From a virus: a DNA stretch of 64,000 nucleotides. Positions 42,796 to 48,221 of this stretch are shown here, piece after piece. The notes below the pieces were generated by a model that made no database searches, was not told the DNA's origin, and saw nothing but the letters and a program-made list of their open reading frames with translations. The stretch lies in the IMG/VR virus record IMGVR_UViG_3300032331_002448, positions 1 to 64,000 of that record; one strand, written 5' to 3'. The translations under genes and the position numbers were made by a program. Within the stretch, counting starts at the first letter, position 1; each line of letters begins with the position of its first letter.

Positions 42796-43166
42796 TCTCT
42801 TTATAGCTTAAATATACCTTTATATTTAACGAATCGCTATATATTATTAACTAAATAGAGATTAATGCCCTTAAATAATACTATCACCCCCTTAAAACCC
42901 AGTCGTACCAACCCCTCTCACGTTTGGAACGCCAGGTAGGAAGTAACTGCGCAACGTGCAGAACGTGCGCTGCGTACCGCCTGTGGAGAGAGTATCTTGA
43001 TGCTTTTGACACTTGATGCAGATTACTGCATTTAATCAGGAATTTTGCTTGGTAGTTAATTACCAGATGGTTGCCTCCAGGGAATTAACCCTAGATGCAG
43101 CCTTTAGGTTGCGATTAACAGCCTGAGCTTGTTGTCTGCATTGCAGGTAACTGAGTAAAGGTTTTT
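42796..43166 (+). promoter_or_regulatory. AT-rich non-coding stretch with candidate promoter
   Basis: No plausible gene in 371 nt. 42800-42890 is very AT-rich. TTGACA at 43006 with TTTAAT at 43031 (19-nt spacing) is a weak promoter candidate. Short hairpins follow: GGTA/TACC near 43055, AGGG/CCCT near 43083 and GCAGCC-ttta-GGTTGC near 43098. The end (TTGTTGT.TGCA… then CTGAGTAAAGG) resembles the leader before the 44779 gene. Confidence 0.4.
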
Positions 43167-43189
43167 TGCTCCAGGGAAGATAAGCACCC
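43167..43189 (+). ncRNA. H-type pseudoknot C (family I)
   Basis: TGCT (43167-43170) with AGCA (43183-43186); GGG (43174-43176) with CCC (43187-43189); AAGAT in the loop. Compared with the others, the first stem is TGCT/AGCA instead of TGCCT/AGGCA, a length change made on both strands. 17 nt before ATG 43207. Confidence 0.75.
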
Positions 43190-43206
43190 CACCGTTAGTT
43201 AAGACC

Positions 43207-43383
43207 ATGAAAGCTTTTGCTGTTGGTTTGATGATTGCTGCAGGTTTCACAGCTGTAGCTACTGCACCGATCATGATGCGTAGCACCTATGAAGCTACTG
43301 CTGCCAGGTGCATTGCAAGAGGACTGCCTGTTACGGAAGCAACAGGTTATCTCAAGCTTTGTAACGCCACATTGAACAACTGA
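43207..43383 (+). CDS. Early small secreted/membrane protein
   Basis: 58 residues, ATG 43207 to TGA 43383. Begins with a signal-like segment (MKAFAVGLMIAAGFTAVATAP) and continues with a short soluble part containing two Cys (ARCIARGL, KLCNATLNN). Could be periplasmic or membrane anchored. The last codons and stop form one strand of the following three-way junction. Confidence 0.65.
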   Translation: MKAFAVGLMIAAGFTAVATAPIMMRSTYEATAARCIARGLPVTEATGYLKLCNATLNN

Positions 43384-43426
43384 GTCCGTCAAAGCGGCGT
43401 GCCTGGGTGCAAAACCCAGGCCAGTT
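43378..43426 (+). ncRNA. T-loop three-way junction 2
   Basis: Outer stem AACTG/CAGTT (43378-43382 with 43422-43426), hairpin CCG-TCAAAG-CGG, hairpin GCCTGGG-TGCAAAA-CCCAGGC (43401-43421). The stop codon TGA is inside the structure. Immediately followed by AT and pseudoknot D. Confidence 0.75.
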
Positions 43427-43428
43427 AT

Positions 43429-43453
43429 TGCCTCCAGAGGAGATGGGCACCTC
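43429..43453 (+). ncRNA. H-type pseudoknot D (family I)
   Basis: TGCCT (43429-43433) with GGGCA (43445-43449); GAGG (43437-43440) with CCTC (43450-43453). The second stem is GAGG/CCTC where most others have GCGG/CCGC: a compensatory change. Confidence 0.85.
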
Positions 43454-43470
43454 ACCAGCAGGAGAACACT

Positions 43471-43635
43471 GTGCTTGACACAGTAACAGTCGATCAGGAC
43501 GAATATTACGAGCTTCTGCCTTGCGGTGGAGTTGTCGTAATACTGTACCGAGAATCGGCGCAAAACTCTGGCTATACGGTCGAAGAGTGTGATTTTGCAC
43601 TCTACGGACCTGTAGAAAGAGAGGCTGAGCCGTAA
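43471..43635 (+). CDS. Early small protein 4
   Basis: 54 residues from GTG 43471, with AGGAG 7 nt upstream. Acidic, mixed beta protein (QDEYYELLPCGGVVVILYRES) ending in EREAEP. The in-frame upstream ATG at 43399 would read through the pseudoknot and is rejected. Function unknown. Confidence 0.65.
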   Translation: MLDTVTVDQDEYYELLPCGGVVVILYRESAQNSGYTVEECDFALYGPVEREAEP

Positions 43636-43670
43636 AGACGGCCTAGGGAGGTTTGATGCCTCCCACAGCT
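43623..43670 (+). ncRNA. T-loop three-way junction 3
   Basis: Outer stem GGCTG/CAGCT, hairpin CCGT-AAAG-ACGG (43630-43641), hairpin GGGAGG-TTTGATG-CCTCCC (43646-43664). The last four codons and stop of the preceding gene are part of it. Two bases separate it from pseudoknot E. Confidence 0.75.
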
Positions 43671-43672
43671 AT

Positions 43673-43697
43673 TGCCTACAGCGGAGATAGGCACCGC
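43673..43697 (+). ncRNA. H-type pseudoknot E (family I)
   Basis: TGCCT (43673-43677) with AGGCA (43689-43693); GCGG (43681-43684) with CCGC (43694-43697). Closest to the consensus. CAGGAG follows at 43702 and ATG at 43715. Confidence 0.85.
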
Positions 43698-43714
43698 ACA
43701 CCAGGAGCACCCTG

Positions 43715-43966
43715 ATGACCACCTTTGAGTCTGTGAGCGAGCAACTGCACCCGCAGTCCGCCTCGGTGTTTTATGCCACTGAGGAAGCAATGAAGAACAT
43801 TGTTGCTAGCGATGAAATTGCTACGCGGAACAAGGTGATTGCTGTTGTTGCTGTTGCTGCAGGTGTTGCTGCAGGTGTTGCATACTTTGCAGCACGTTCA
43901 AGATTGAAGACCCGAGTCGCTGATCTAATGAAGAAGACAGTAACTACAACTGCTGAGTCCGTTTAA
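43715..43966 (+). CDS. Early small membrane protein
   Basis: 83 residues. Soluble N-terminal half, one transmembrane helix at about 48-63 (VIAVVAVAAGVAAGVAYFAA), short basic end (RSRLKTRVADLMKK). CAGGAG lies upstream. A membrane-targeted early protein may act on the host envelope or photosynthetic membranes; inference. Confidence 0.7.
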   Translation: MTTFESVSEQLHPQSASVFYATEEAMKNIVASDEIATRNKVIAVVAVAAGVAAGVAYFAARSRLKTRVADLMKKTVTTTAESV

Positions 43967-43998
43967 GCGGCCAGGGAGGTGCAATGCCTCCCGTCAGC
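43952..43998 (+). ncRNA. T-loop three-way junction 4
   Basis: Outer stem GCTGA/TCAGC, hairpin CCG-TTTAAG-CGG, hairpin GGGAGG-TGCAATG-CCTCCC (43974-43992). The outer stem differs at several positions from copies 2, 3 and 5 but stays paired. Confidence 0.8.
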
Positions 43999-44001
43999 TA
44001 T

Positions 44002-44026
44002 TGCCTACAGCGGAGATGGGCACCGC
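44002..44026 (+). ncRNA. H-type pseudoknot F (family I)
   Basis: TGCCT (44002-44006) with GGGCA (44018-44022); GCGG (44010-44013) with CCGC (44023-44026), AGAT between. 17 nt before ATG 44044. Confidence 0.85.
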
Positions 44027-44043
44027 ACACACCTTGAGGTTTT

Positions 44044-44277
44044 ATGACCAGCAACACGTTGGTTTATGCTGTCCTTGGCCGTATTTATAGTGAATGCGGT
44101 TCAGATGAGACTTGGATTCATTCTGTTCACGCAAGTGAAGAAAGTGCGTACGAGCAACGAGCTACTTTAATTAAAGAGTCTTTGCAGAATAAACTTGCTG
44201 AAATTGAAGCGGATAACAAAGTTTTTATTGATATGAGGAAGTATTGGAGTGTTGCAAGCTATGAACTAATCCGTTAA
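44044..44277 (+). CDS. Early small protein 6
   Basis: 77 residues. Looks like a small alpha/beta domain: TLVYAVLGRIYSECGSDETW, then HASEESAYEQRATLIKESLQNKL, a pattern often seen in phage proteins that display a side-chain-rich helix. TTGAGG lies 7-12 nt upstream. Function unknown. Ends within the fifth three-way junction. Confidence 0.7.
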   Translation: MTSNTLVYAVLGRIYSECGSDETWIHSVHASEESAYEQRATLIKESLQNKLAEIEADNKVFIDMRKYWSVASYELIR

Positions 44278-44310
44278 AGCGGGTGGCCAGGTGCAAACCC
44301 TGGCCTAGTT
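44264..44310 (+). ncRNA. T-loop three-way junction 5
   Basis: Outer stem AACTA/TAGTT, hairpin CCG-TTAAAG-CGG, hairpin GGCCAGG-TGCAAAC-CCTGGCC (44285-44305). AACTA/TAGTT against AACTG/CAGTT in copy 2 is a direct compensatory pair. Confidence 0.8.
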
Positions 44311-44311
44311 A

Positions 44312-44339
44312 TTGCCCTGTTCGCGCCTTGGGCAAGCGC
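44312..44339 (+). ncRNA. H-type pseudoknot G (family I, variant)
   Basis: TTGCCC (44312-44317) with GGGCAA (44330-44335); GCGC (44323-44326) with GCGC (44336-44339). The fold is kept but the GGAGAT core is replaced, so it may be a relaxed or differently tuned copy. Confidence 0.6.
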
Positions 44340-44353
44340 ACCGCCTTGTAGCC

Positions 44354-44602
44354 GTGACTGAAGTTTCGGTGTACAACGTCATCCAGGATCTTCGTATCCT
44401 GGCACGAAGAGACTGGCCTGCTGGTCCTGTGGATCAGCAGTTAGAGTCCTTTAGGCTGCAGTTCTTCACTGCGTTTGAGCAGTGGATGGACGGCGCCACG
44501 GTAGATCTTGTTCCATTTATGGAGCACGCTACCAGAGTGGTCTCGGTCAATCGAGACCTTGTGCGCTGGCTTAAGCGTAAGCTTGAGCAAGACGCTGTGT
44601 AG
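44354..44602 (+). CDS. Early small protein 7
   Basis: 82 residues from GTG 44354; the longer in-frame start at 44312 lies in the pseudoknot. Helical and charged: TEVSVYNVIQDLRILARRDW, then LESFRLQFFTAFEQWM, then a Lys/Arg-rich end. The stop codon TAG provides the first bases of hammerhead 2. Function unknown. Confidence 0.7.
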   Translation: MTEVSVYNVIQDLRILARRDWPAGPVDQQLESFRLQFFTAFEQWMDGATVDLVPFMEHATRVVSVNRDLVRWLKRKLEQDAV

Positions 44603-44670
44603 GCGAAACTGGGAGCTGTGCTTGCATGGTTCCCGGTCTGCCAGGTTGACGCCCTGGCACTGATGAGCCT
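44601..44670 (+). ncRNA. Type II hammerhead ribozyme 2
   Basis: GAAA (44605-44608); stem III CTGGGA/TCCCGG; cleavage site UC, cut after 44638; stem I TGCCAGG/CCTGGCA; CUGAUGA (44660-44666); open stem II AGGC (44601-44604) with GCCT (44667-44670). Every conserved core nucleotide of the hammerhead is present. Overlaps the stop codon of the preceding gene. Confidence 0.93.
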
Positions 44671-44725
44671 GTCAGTAAACCTTGGTTACTTGTTGTTGCA
44701 ATGAGTAACCGAGTAAAGGATATTA

Positions 44726-44750
44726 GCCTCCTAGGGAGATAGGCACCCTA
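44726..44750 (+). ncRNA. H-type pseudoknot H (family I)
   Basis: GCCT (44726-44729) with AGGC (44741-44744); TAGGG (44732-44736) with CCCTA (44746-44750). The second stem is a further compensatory variant and is extended by a pair. A hairpin GGTTACT/AGTAACC lies just upstream (about 44688-44710). Confidence 0.85.
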
Positions 44751-44754
44751 CCAA

Positions 44755-44771
44755 GTTATCTAGAGGATAAC
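44755..44771 (+). promoter_or_regulatory. Hairpin masking the ribosome-binding site
   Basis: GTTATC-TAGAG-GATAAC, with the SD-like AGAGGAT at its loop and 3' arm, 7 nt before ATG 44779. Formation would hide the SD, so pseudoknot H just upstream may set its accessibility. Confidence 0.5.
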
Positions 44772-44778
44772 GAAATCA

Positions 44779-45000
44779 ATGAGCAAAAGAAGGTATTACT
44801 TTTCTTTGCTCACTATGAGCACCGCAGCTGCCATTGTTTATGTTGGTGGCATTCGCTTGCAAGAACAGAGTAATGCTGCTGCAGTTAAACACTGTACTGG
44901 TATTTACAAAGTTGTATCAAGCTCTACAGCGTTTGGTCCTGTCAAACGTTGTGTTTCTATTGTTCAATCTGACGGTCCTTCACTTCCTTTGCAACCATGA
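44779..45000 (+). CDS. Small membrane/secreted protein
   Basis: 73 residues: basic start (MSKRRYYF), hydrophobic helix (SLLTMSTAAAIVYVGGI), soluble tail with two Cys (KHCTGIYK, KRCVSIVQ). Signal-anchor topology, reminiscent of the protein at 43207. Overlaps the next gene by 4 nt (ATGA). Function unknown. Confidence 0.7.
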   Translation: MSKRRYYFSLLTMSTAAAIVYVGGIRLQEQSNAAAVKHCTGIYKVVSSSTAFGPVKRCVSIVQSDGPSLPLQP

Positions 45001-45230
45001 ACAGAATTAACGTCTCTTCTTCGCTTGATTTGCTGCCAGAAACTGTTGCTTACCTGATGGTCATTGCAGCTGAGAATAACGTGACGCTTGATGAAATGCT
45101 TGCTCAAATTCTAGATGAGAGCGTTGTTGCCAGTATGGCAATTGACAAACACATCGCTGAGCAGGAAGCAGCTAAAGATTCTTACGAGATGAACGTAGAG
45201 AAGCAGGTTGAAGAGCAACTCTCTTCATAA
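44997..45230 (+). CDS. Small acidic helical protein
   Basis: 77 residues, translationally coupled to the membrane protein (ATGA overlap). Sequence SSLDLLPETVAYLMVIAAEN NVTLDEMLAQIL resembles the arm of a ribbon-helix-helix or ParD/CopG-type protein (…e.a..l…A….g.T..e.l…il), but the basic strand is missing. Acidic coiled tail. Function unknown. Confidence 0.65.
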   Translation: MNRINVSSSLDLLPETVAYLMVIAAENNVTLDEMLAQILDESVVASMAIDKHIAEQEAAKDSYEMNVEKQVEEQLSS

Positions 45231-45299
45231 TTTCTTTACATTCCCTTATGGCCAACAGCAGCCTGGCCTTGGATGCTGCAATTCACTTGCTTTACAGTC

Positions 45300-45458
45300 A
45301 TGCAACTGTTCCAAGATCTTACCCGCCAGGAAGAAACCGAGTTTCGCAACTGGGCCAGGGAGAACTACCTTCCTTTTGCTGACATCAGGGGCATTTGGCA
45401 TCCTGTTGTCCAAGATGAATGCCGTCGCATCAACGAACAAGCACAAGTTTTTGGATGA
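45300..45458 (+). CDS. Conserved small cyanophage protein
   Basis: 52 residues from ATG 45300 (MQLFQDLTRQEETEFRNWAR…). The pattern QEE.EFR.WAR.NY….I.G.WHPVVQDEC is one I recall as repeated in cyanophage and cyanobacterial small proteins of unknown function. An in-frame Met 27 nt upstream is possible but the shorter start aligns better. Confidence 0.6.
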   Translation: MQLFQDLTRQEETEFRNWARENYLPFADIRGIWHPVVQDECRRINEQAQVFG

Positions 45459-45533
45459 TAAATCCGCAGTTGCTTATCTTGTTGATAGGTAATTGTGTGC
45501 AGGATTAAGTGACATCTTGATGTCAGCACTCAG

Positions 45534-45565
45534 GGGCGTAAGGTTTCTTAATCTTATGCCCTTTT
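45534..45565 (+). terminator. Intrinsic terminator before ssb
   Basis: GGGCGTAAG (45534-45542) pairs with CTTATGCCC (45553-45561), one wobble, followed by TTTT. A second hairpin CTGGCTTC-TTTT-GAAGTCAG and the TTCTTTGC box follow before the ssb start. Confidence 0.65.
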
Positions 45566-45607
45566 CTGCTGGCTTCTTTTGAAGTCAGTGTTCTTTGCTT
45601 TAGCACC

Positions 45608-46075
45608 ATGTCAGCTGCAAACAGCGGCACTATTGTCGGTACTATTGTGACCGACATCACGACCAGGGTTCCTAATGACAGTCTGCAGGTCACGCAATTC
45701 CGCGTTGCTCCTGTCGATAGCAAGGAAACCGAGTCTCCCATTCCTCTGACCGCATACAATGGTGTCGGTCAGAAGATCCTCCAGCGGTACAACAAAGGTG
45801 ACACTGTTGCCATTGAGTACCGTCTGCGCTACACCACCTGGCAGACGCCAGAGGGTGAGCCCCGTGGCCGTATGGAAGTGGTTGTTGTTTCGACTACGAC
45901 CATCCGCCTTGGCCAACTGAGCATTGCTCAAAGAGCTGAGCGTGCTGCAGCAAATCAGTCTGCGCCAGCACCTGAACCTGTTGAAGCAAGCGATCGTACT
46001 GCTGCTGTCAACAGACTTGCCAACTTTATTGAAGGCAAGAAGGATAAAGTTCTAGAAGCAGACCCTGTGTTCTGA
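45608..46075 (+). CDS. ssb: Single-stranded DNA-binding protein
   Basis: 155 residues. An OB-fold with the SSB rhythm: GTIVTDITTRVPNDSLQVTQF RVAP…, KGDTVAIEYRLRYTTWQTPEG and RMEVVVVSTTTIRLG. The C-terminal 45 residues are polar and disordered, ending in EADPVF, close to the acidic DxxF tail that recruits replication proteins. It would coat ssDNA during phage replication with the polymerase at 61433. Confidence 0.85.
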   Translation: MSAANSGTIVGTIVTDITTRVPNDSLQVTQFRVAPVDSKETESPIPLTAYNGVGQKILQRYNKGDTVAIEYRLRYTTWQTPEGEPRGRMEVVVVSTTTIRLGQLSIAQRAERAAANQSAPAPEPVEASDRTAAVNRLANFIEGKKDKVLEADPVF

Positions 46076-46096
46076 TTACTGATAGCTGCACTTAGG

Positions 46097-46137
46097 GGTT
46101 TAAAACTTTCAAGTTTTTGTTAGTTTTAAACCTTTTT
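46097..46137 (+). terminator. Intrinsic terminator after ssb
   Basis: GGTTTAAAACT (46097-46107) and AGTTTTAAACC (46122-46132) form 11 perfect pairs, followed by TTTTT. Like the one before ssb, it is followed by a second hairpin (CAGCTTTCG-ttctta-CGGAAGCTG, 46141-46164) and TG-TTCTTT. Confidence 0.8.
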
Positions 46138-46184
46138 CTGCAGCTTTCGTTCTTACGGAAGCTGTGTTCTTTACCAGAAAGATC

Positions 46185-46415
46185 ATGCAAGCTCAAGACA
46201 GCTGGATTTATTTGCCACCTGTAGACAATCATCGCATTCTTTGGAATGGTGGTGATTCAACCATGATTCACTTCCAAGTTTTCGATGGCTCTGAATGGAA
46301 TGACATGAGCAGTAAAACGTTTATGTCATTCCCAACTGGATCCAAAGAACTGTATTGCGAAATGCAAGAGTTCTATCAAGACTGCTTGGAGGAGCATGGC
46401 CTCAACCAAGCTTGA
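46185..46415 (+). CDS. Hypothetical protein
   Basis: 76 residues from ATG 46185. Aromatic and beta-rich (QDSWIYLPPVDNHRILWNGG, MIHFQVFDGSEWNDM), then an acidic helix (YCEMQEFYQDCLEEHG). No family. Overlaps the next start by 20 nt. Confidence 0.65.
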   Translation: MQAQDSWIYLPPVDNHRILWNGGDSTMIHFQVFDGSEWNDMSSKTFMSFPTGSKELYCEMQEFYQDCLEEHGLNQA

Positions 46416-46779
46416 AGAGCTTCACCCTGTAGAAATACTGATCTTGGTATTTCTTGTAGTGCTTGAAGCCATCATTACACTTTGCACCGTCACACCAAAA
46501 CTATGGAAATCAAAGGATTCTGCAACGATCTCAGCATCGACGAAGTTGAGTGCCAGCTCGAAGACCAGTACGAGTGCGCCAGAAGAGAGCCAACCACAGT
46601 CAACGTCTACATTGTCAGCACCAGTGAAACAAGCGTCGGCATCTGTAAGCACGCGCACGCGGTCAACACGTTCTGTGTCTTCTCGAAAGAACAGGCAATC
46701 AGGACTGCAAAAGAACAGTACATTAAGTGGCGCAACTACAACGGTGACTCCCCTCACTCAAAATTCATCACCAGCATGA
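46396..46779 (+). CDS. Small membrane protein, possible holin-type lysis protein
   Basis: 127 residues from ATG 46396. One transmembrane helix at 12-32 (VEILILVFLVVLEAIITLCTV), then a Ser/Thr-rich tail that lies entirely inside the 46503 gene in another frame. The N-terminal membrane part looks selected; the tail may only be passenger. Being two genes before the endolysin suggests a lysis role, but this is speculative. Confidence 0.4.
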   Translation: MASTKLEELHPVEILILVFLVVLEAIITLCTVTPKLWKSKDSATISASTKLSASSKTSTSAPEESQPQSTSTLSAPVKQASASVSTRTRSTRSVSSRKNRQSGLQKNSTLSGATTTVTPLTQNSSPA

Positions 46780-46844
46780 GAGTAAGTGTCAAATTTGACA
46801 CTAACCCTGCAAAGCACAAGACTTGGTGGTTACATTCTAAATAG
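46503..46844 (+). CDS. Hypothetical protein nested with the membrane gene
   Basis: 113 residues from ATG 46503 (MEIKGFCNDLSIDEVECQLE...). Balanced composition with several Cys, and a clear helix-strand pattern, so this frame is more protein-like than the overlapping Ser-rich tail. Ends 30 nt before the endolysin. Function unknown. Confidence 0.6.
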   Translation: MEIKGFCNDLSIDEVECQLEDQYECARREPTTVNVYIVSTSETSVGICKHAHAVNTFCVFSKEQAIRTAKEQYIKWRNYNGDSPHSKFITSMRVSVKFDTNPAKHKTWWLHSK

Positions 46845-46874
46845 GTAGAATGGTGCCAGTGTTTCTCTGGCACC

Positions 46875-47501
46875 ATGAAATTACTTGATTTCTTTAAGCA
46901 TTACAAAGGATTGCCGCACCAGGACAAAGCGATTGAGCAGTTAGAGCCTCTGATTGATCCAGAGGTACTGACAGCTGCTCAATCGTGGTACAAGACTTGG
47001 AGTACGCCACCTTCTGCTCCTGCCACCACCACAGCCAACTATGCACCAGCAGTACAGCTGATTAAGGAGTACGAAGGTTGTGTTCTGAAAGCGTATCCTG
47101 ATCCTGGTACTGGCGGTGATCCTTGGACAATTGGCTATGGCAATACATTTTATCCAAACGGCGCCAGGGTTAAACCGGGTGACGTAATTACTAAAGATAA
47201 AGCAACGGAGCTTTTGTATGGAGAGGTTAATCGCATTGCGAAGATCCTCGAATCAAAAATTCCTGCTTGGAAAGAACTGAACAATAATCAACGGTCAGCA
47301 CTTATAAGTTTTTCTTATAACGTGGGGCCTTACTGGTACAACTCAGACGGCTTTGGAACAATCTCGCGCACAATTGCGTCCCGCCTTTGGAAGAATGTTC
47401 CAGACGTTTTCAAGTTGTACGTCAACCCAGGTACTTCAGTTACTTTTGGATTAACCAGGCGTCGTATCGCTGAAGGAAATCTCTGGTTTAAACCAGTTTG
47501 A
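46875..47501 (+). CDS. Endolysin, GH24 lysozyme
   Basis: 208 residues. N-terminal 55 residues form a small helical region and a Pro/Ala/Thr linker (STPPSAPATTTANYAP). The catalytic domain follows: EYEGCVLKAYPDPGTGGDPWTIGYGN with Glu67, Asp76 and Thr85 in T4-lysozyme order, and LNNNQRSALISFSYNVGPY. Degrades host peptidoglycan at the end of infection. No signal peptide, so a holin or pore is needed. Catalytic triad looks intact, unlike the 3549 protein. Confidence 0.9.
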   Translation: MKLLDFFKHYKGLPHQDKAIEQLEPLIDPEVLTAAQSWYKTWSTPPSAPATTTANYAPAVQLIKEYEGCVLKAYPDPGTGGDPWTIGYGNTFYPNGARVKPGDVITKDKATELLYGEVNRIAKILESKIPAWKELNNNQRSALISFSYNVGPYWYNSDGFGTISRTIASRLWKNVPDVFKLYVNPGTSVTFGLTRRRIAEGNLWFKPV

Positions 47502-47539
47502 GTTACGTTTATTTTTTGTACCAACTTTGGAGATGATTA

Positions 47540-47731
47540 ATGACTGCTTTTTTTGACCGCGAGTTGTTAATTGAAAATTATGTTGAGCAAATTATTGATA
47601 ATATGGACAGTAAAACAATGATGCGCATAATTTATGAAACTCTGGTGGACAATCTTTCATCTTATTCTGATGAAGAATTGATCACTGTGGTTACAGAGCA
47701 CTATCCTGAATTACTGGAGAATGTCAAATGA
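47540..47731 (+). CDS. Conserved small cyanophage protein
   Basis: 63 residues: LIENYVEQIIDNMDSKTMMRI IYETLVDNLSSYSDEELI…EHYPELL. I recall this type (…DMKTL…YE.L…Y.eEEL…YPdLL) as common in cyanophages with no known role. Acidic, all-helical. Followed by a 26-nt inverted repeat (TTTTGATC/GATCAAAA) near 47732-47758. Confidence 0.65.
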   Translation: MTAFFDRELLIENYVEQIIDNMDSKTMMRIIYETLVDNLSSYSDEELITVVTEHYPELLENVK

Positions 47732-47810
47732 CTTTTGATCATGAATTTCTGATCAAAAATTGCATCTTACTTTCTTTTTTATAAGTTACTGAGTAAAAGT
47801 TAAGTTTGAT

Positions 47811-47838
47811 TAGGGGGCTGCGCATCCTATAAACGCAG
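47811..47838 (+). ncRNA. H-type pseudoknot, family II copy 1
   Basis: TAGG (47811-47814) with CCTA (47826-47829), loop GGG; CTGCG (47818-47822) with CGCAG (47834-47838), loop 3 TAAA. Followed by TTCTTTGC at 47843 and ATG 47861. The stem order resembles compact riboswitch pseudoknots such as preQ1-I, but the sequence is different. Confidence 0.8.
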
Positions 47839-47860
47839 AACGTTCTTTGCTTTTTTTCTC

Positions 47861-48151
47861 ATGTCCTTTGGATACGGAATGGACATCACTGTTACGTGGC
47901 CAAGAATCTGGTGCCATGAAGCCAAGCGCATGGTTCCAGGAAAAGTTTTTCAACTGATAAATAGCACCGAGCCAGATGATCTTGAGGATCTTCAAGAGAT
48001 TCTTCGCTCTGCTTATATCACTGGTAAGGAAATTACTATTGAACTCAGTCAATGGCAACCGTCAGATGAAGATTTGTGCGGTGAGCCGCCAATGACAATG
48101 GATGAGATGCACAATGAAGCTTGGAAACAGCATCAAGAGATGCATTCTTAA
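47861..48151 (+). CDS. Hypothetical protein
   Basis: 96 residues: beta-rich start (MDITVTWPRIWCHEAKRM), then LEDLQEILRSAYITGKEITI and an acidic, Met/Gln-rich end. Preceded by family II pseudoknot 1. No family recognised. Confidence 0.7.
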   Translation: MSFGYGMDITVTWPRIWCHEAKRMVPGKVFQLINSTEPDDLEDLQEILRSAYITGKEITIELSQWQPSDEDLCGEPPMTMDEMHNEAWKQHQEMHS

Positions 48152-48169
48152 ATGCTGAACTGAACTACA

Positions 48170-48196
48170 AGGGGGCTGCGCATCCTACAAACGCAG
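48170..48196 (+). ncRNA. H-type pseudoknot, family II copy 2
   Basis: AGG (48170-48172) with CCT (48184-48186); CTGCG (48176-48180) with CGCAG (48192-48196), ACAAA in the last loop. Outer stem one pair shorter than the other copies. Before ATG 48222. Confidence 0.75.
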
Positions 48197-48221
48197 AACT
48201 TTACACACTCACTTCACTACC

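Noticed and set aside
43074-43094. TTGCCTCCAGGG followed by AATTAACCCT, similar to family I pseudoknots
   Set aside because: The GAT-AGGC part is missing and no small gene follows. Perhaps a decayed copy, but not supportable.
42490-44310. Three-way junctions as additional tRNA genes
   Set aside because: They have T-arm-like hairpins but no anticodon arm, and the outer stems are 5 bp. Not tRNAs in the usual sense.
42219-44750. Firm assignment of the pseudoknots as glutamine-II riboswitches
   Set aside because: Host range and the short downstream ORFs fit, but I cannot reproduce the Rfam consensus from memory. Left as a hypothesis.
45249-45383. 44-codon ORF beginning MANSSLALDAAIHLL
   Set aside because: Overlaps the better conserved small protein at 45300 in another frame; no further support.
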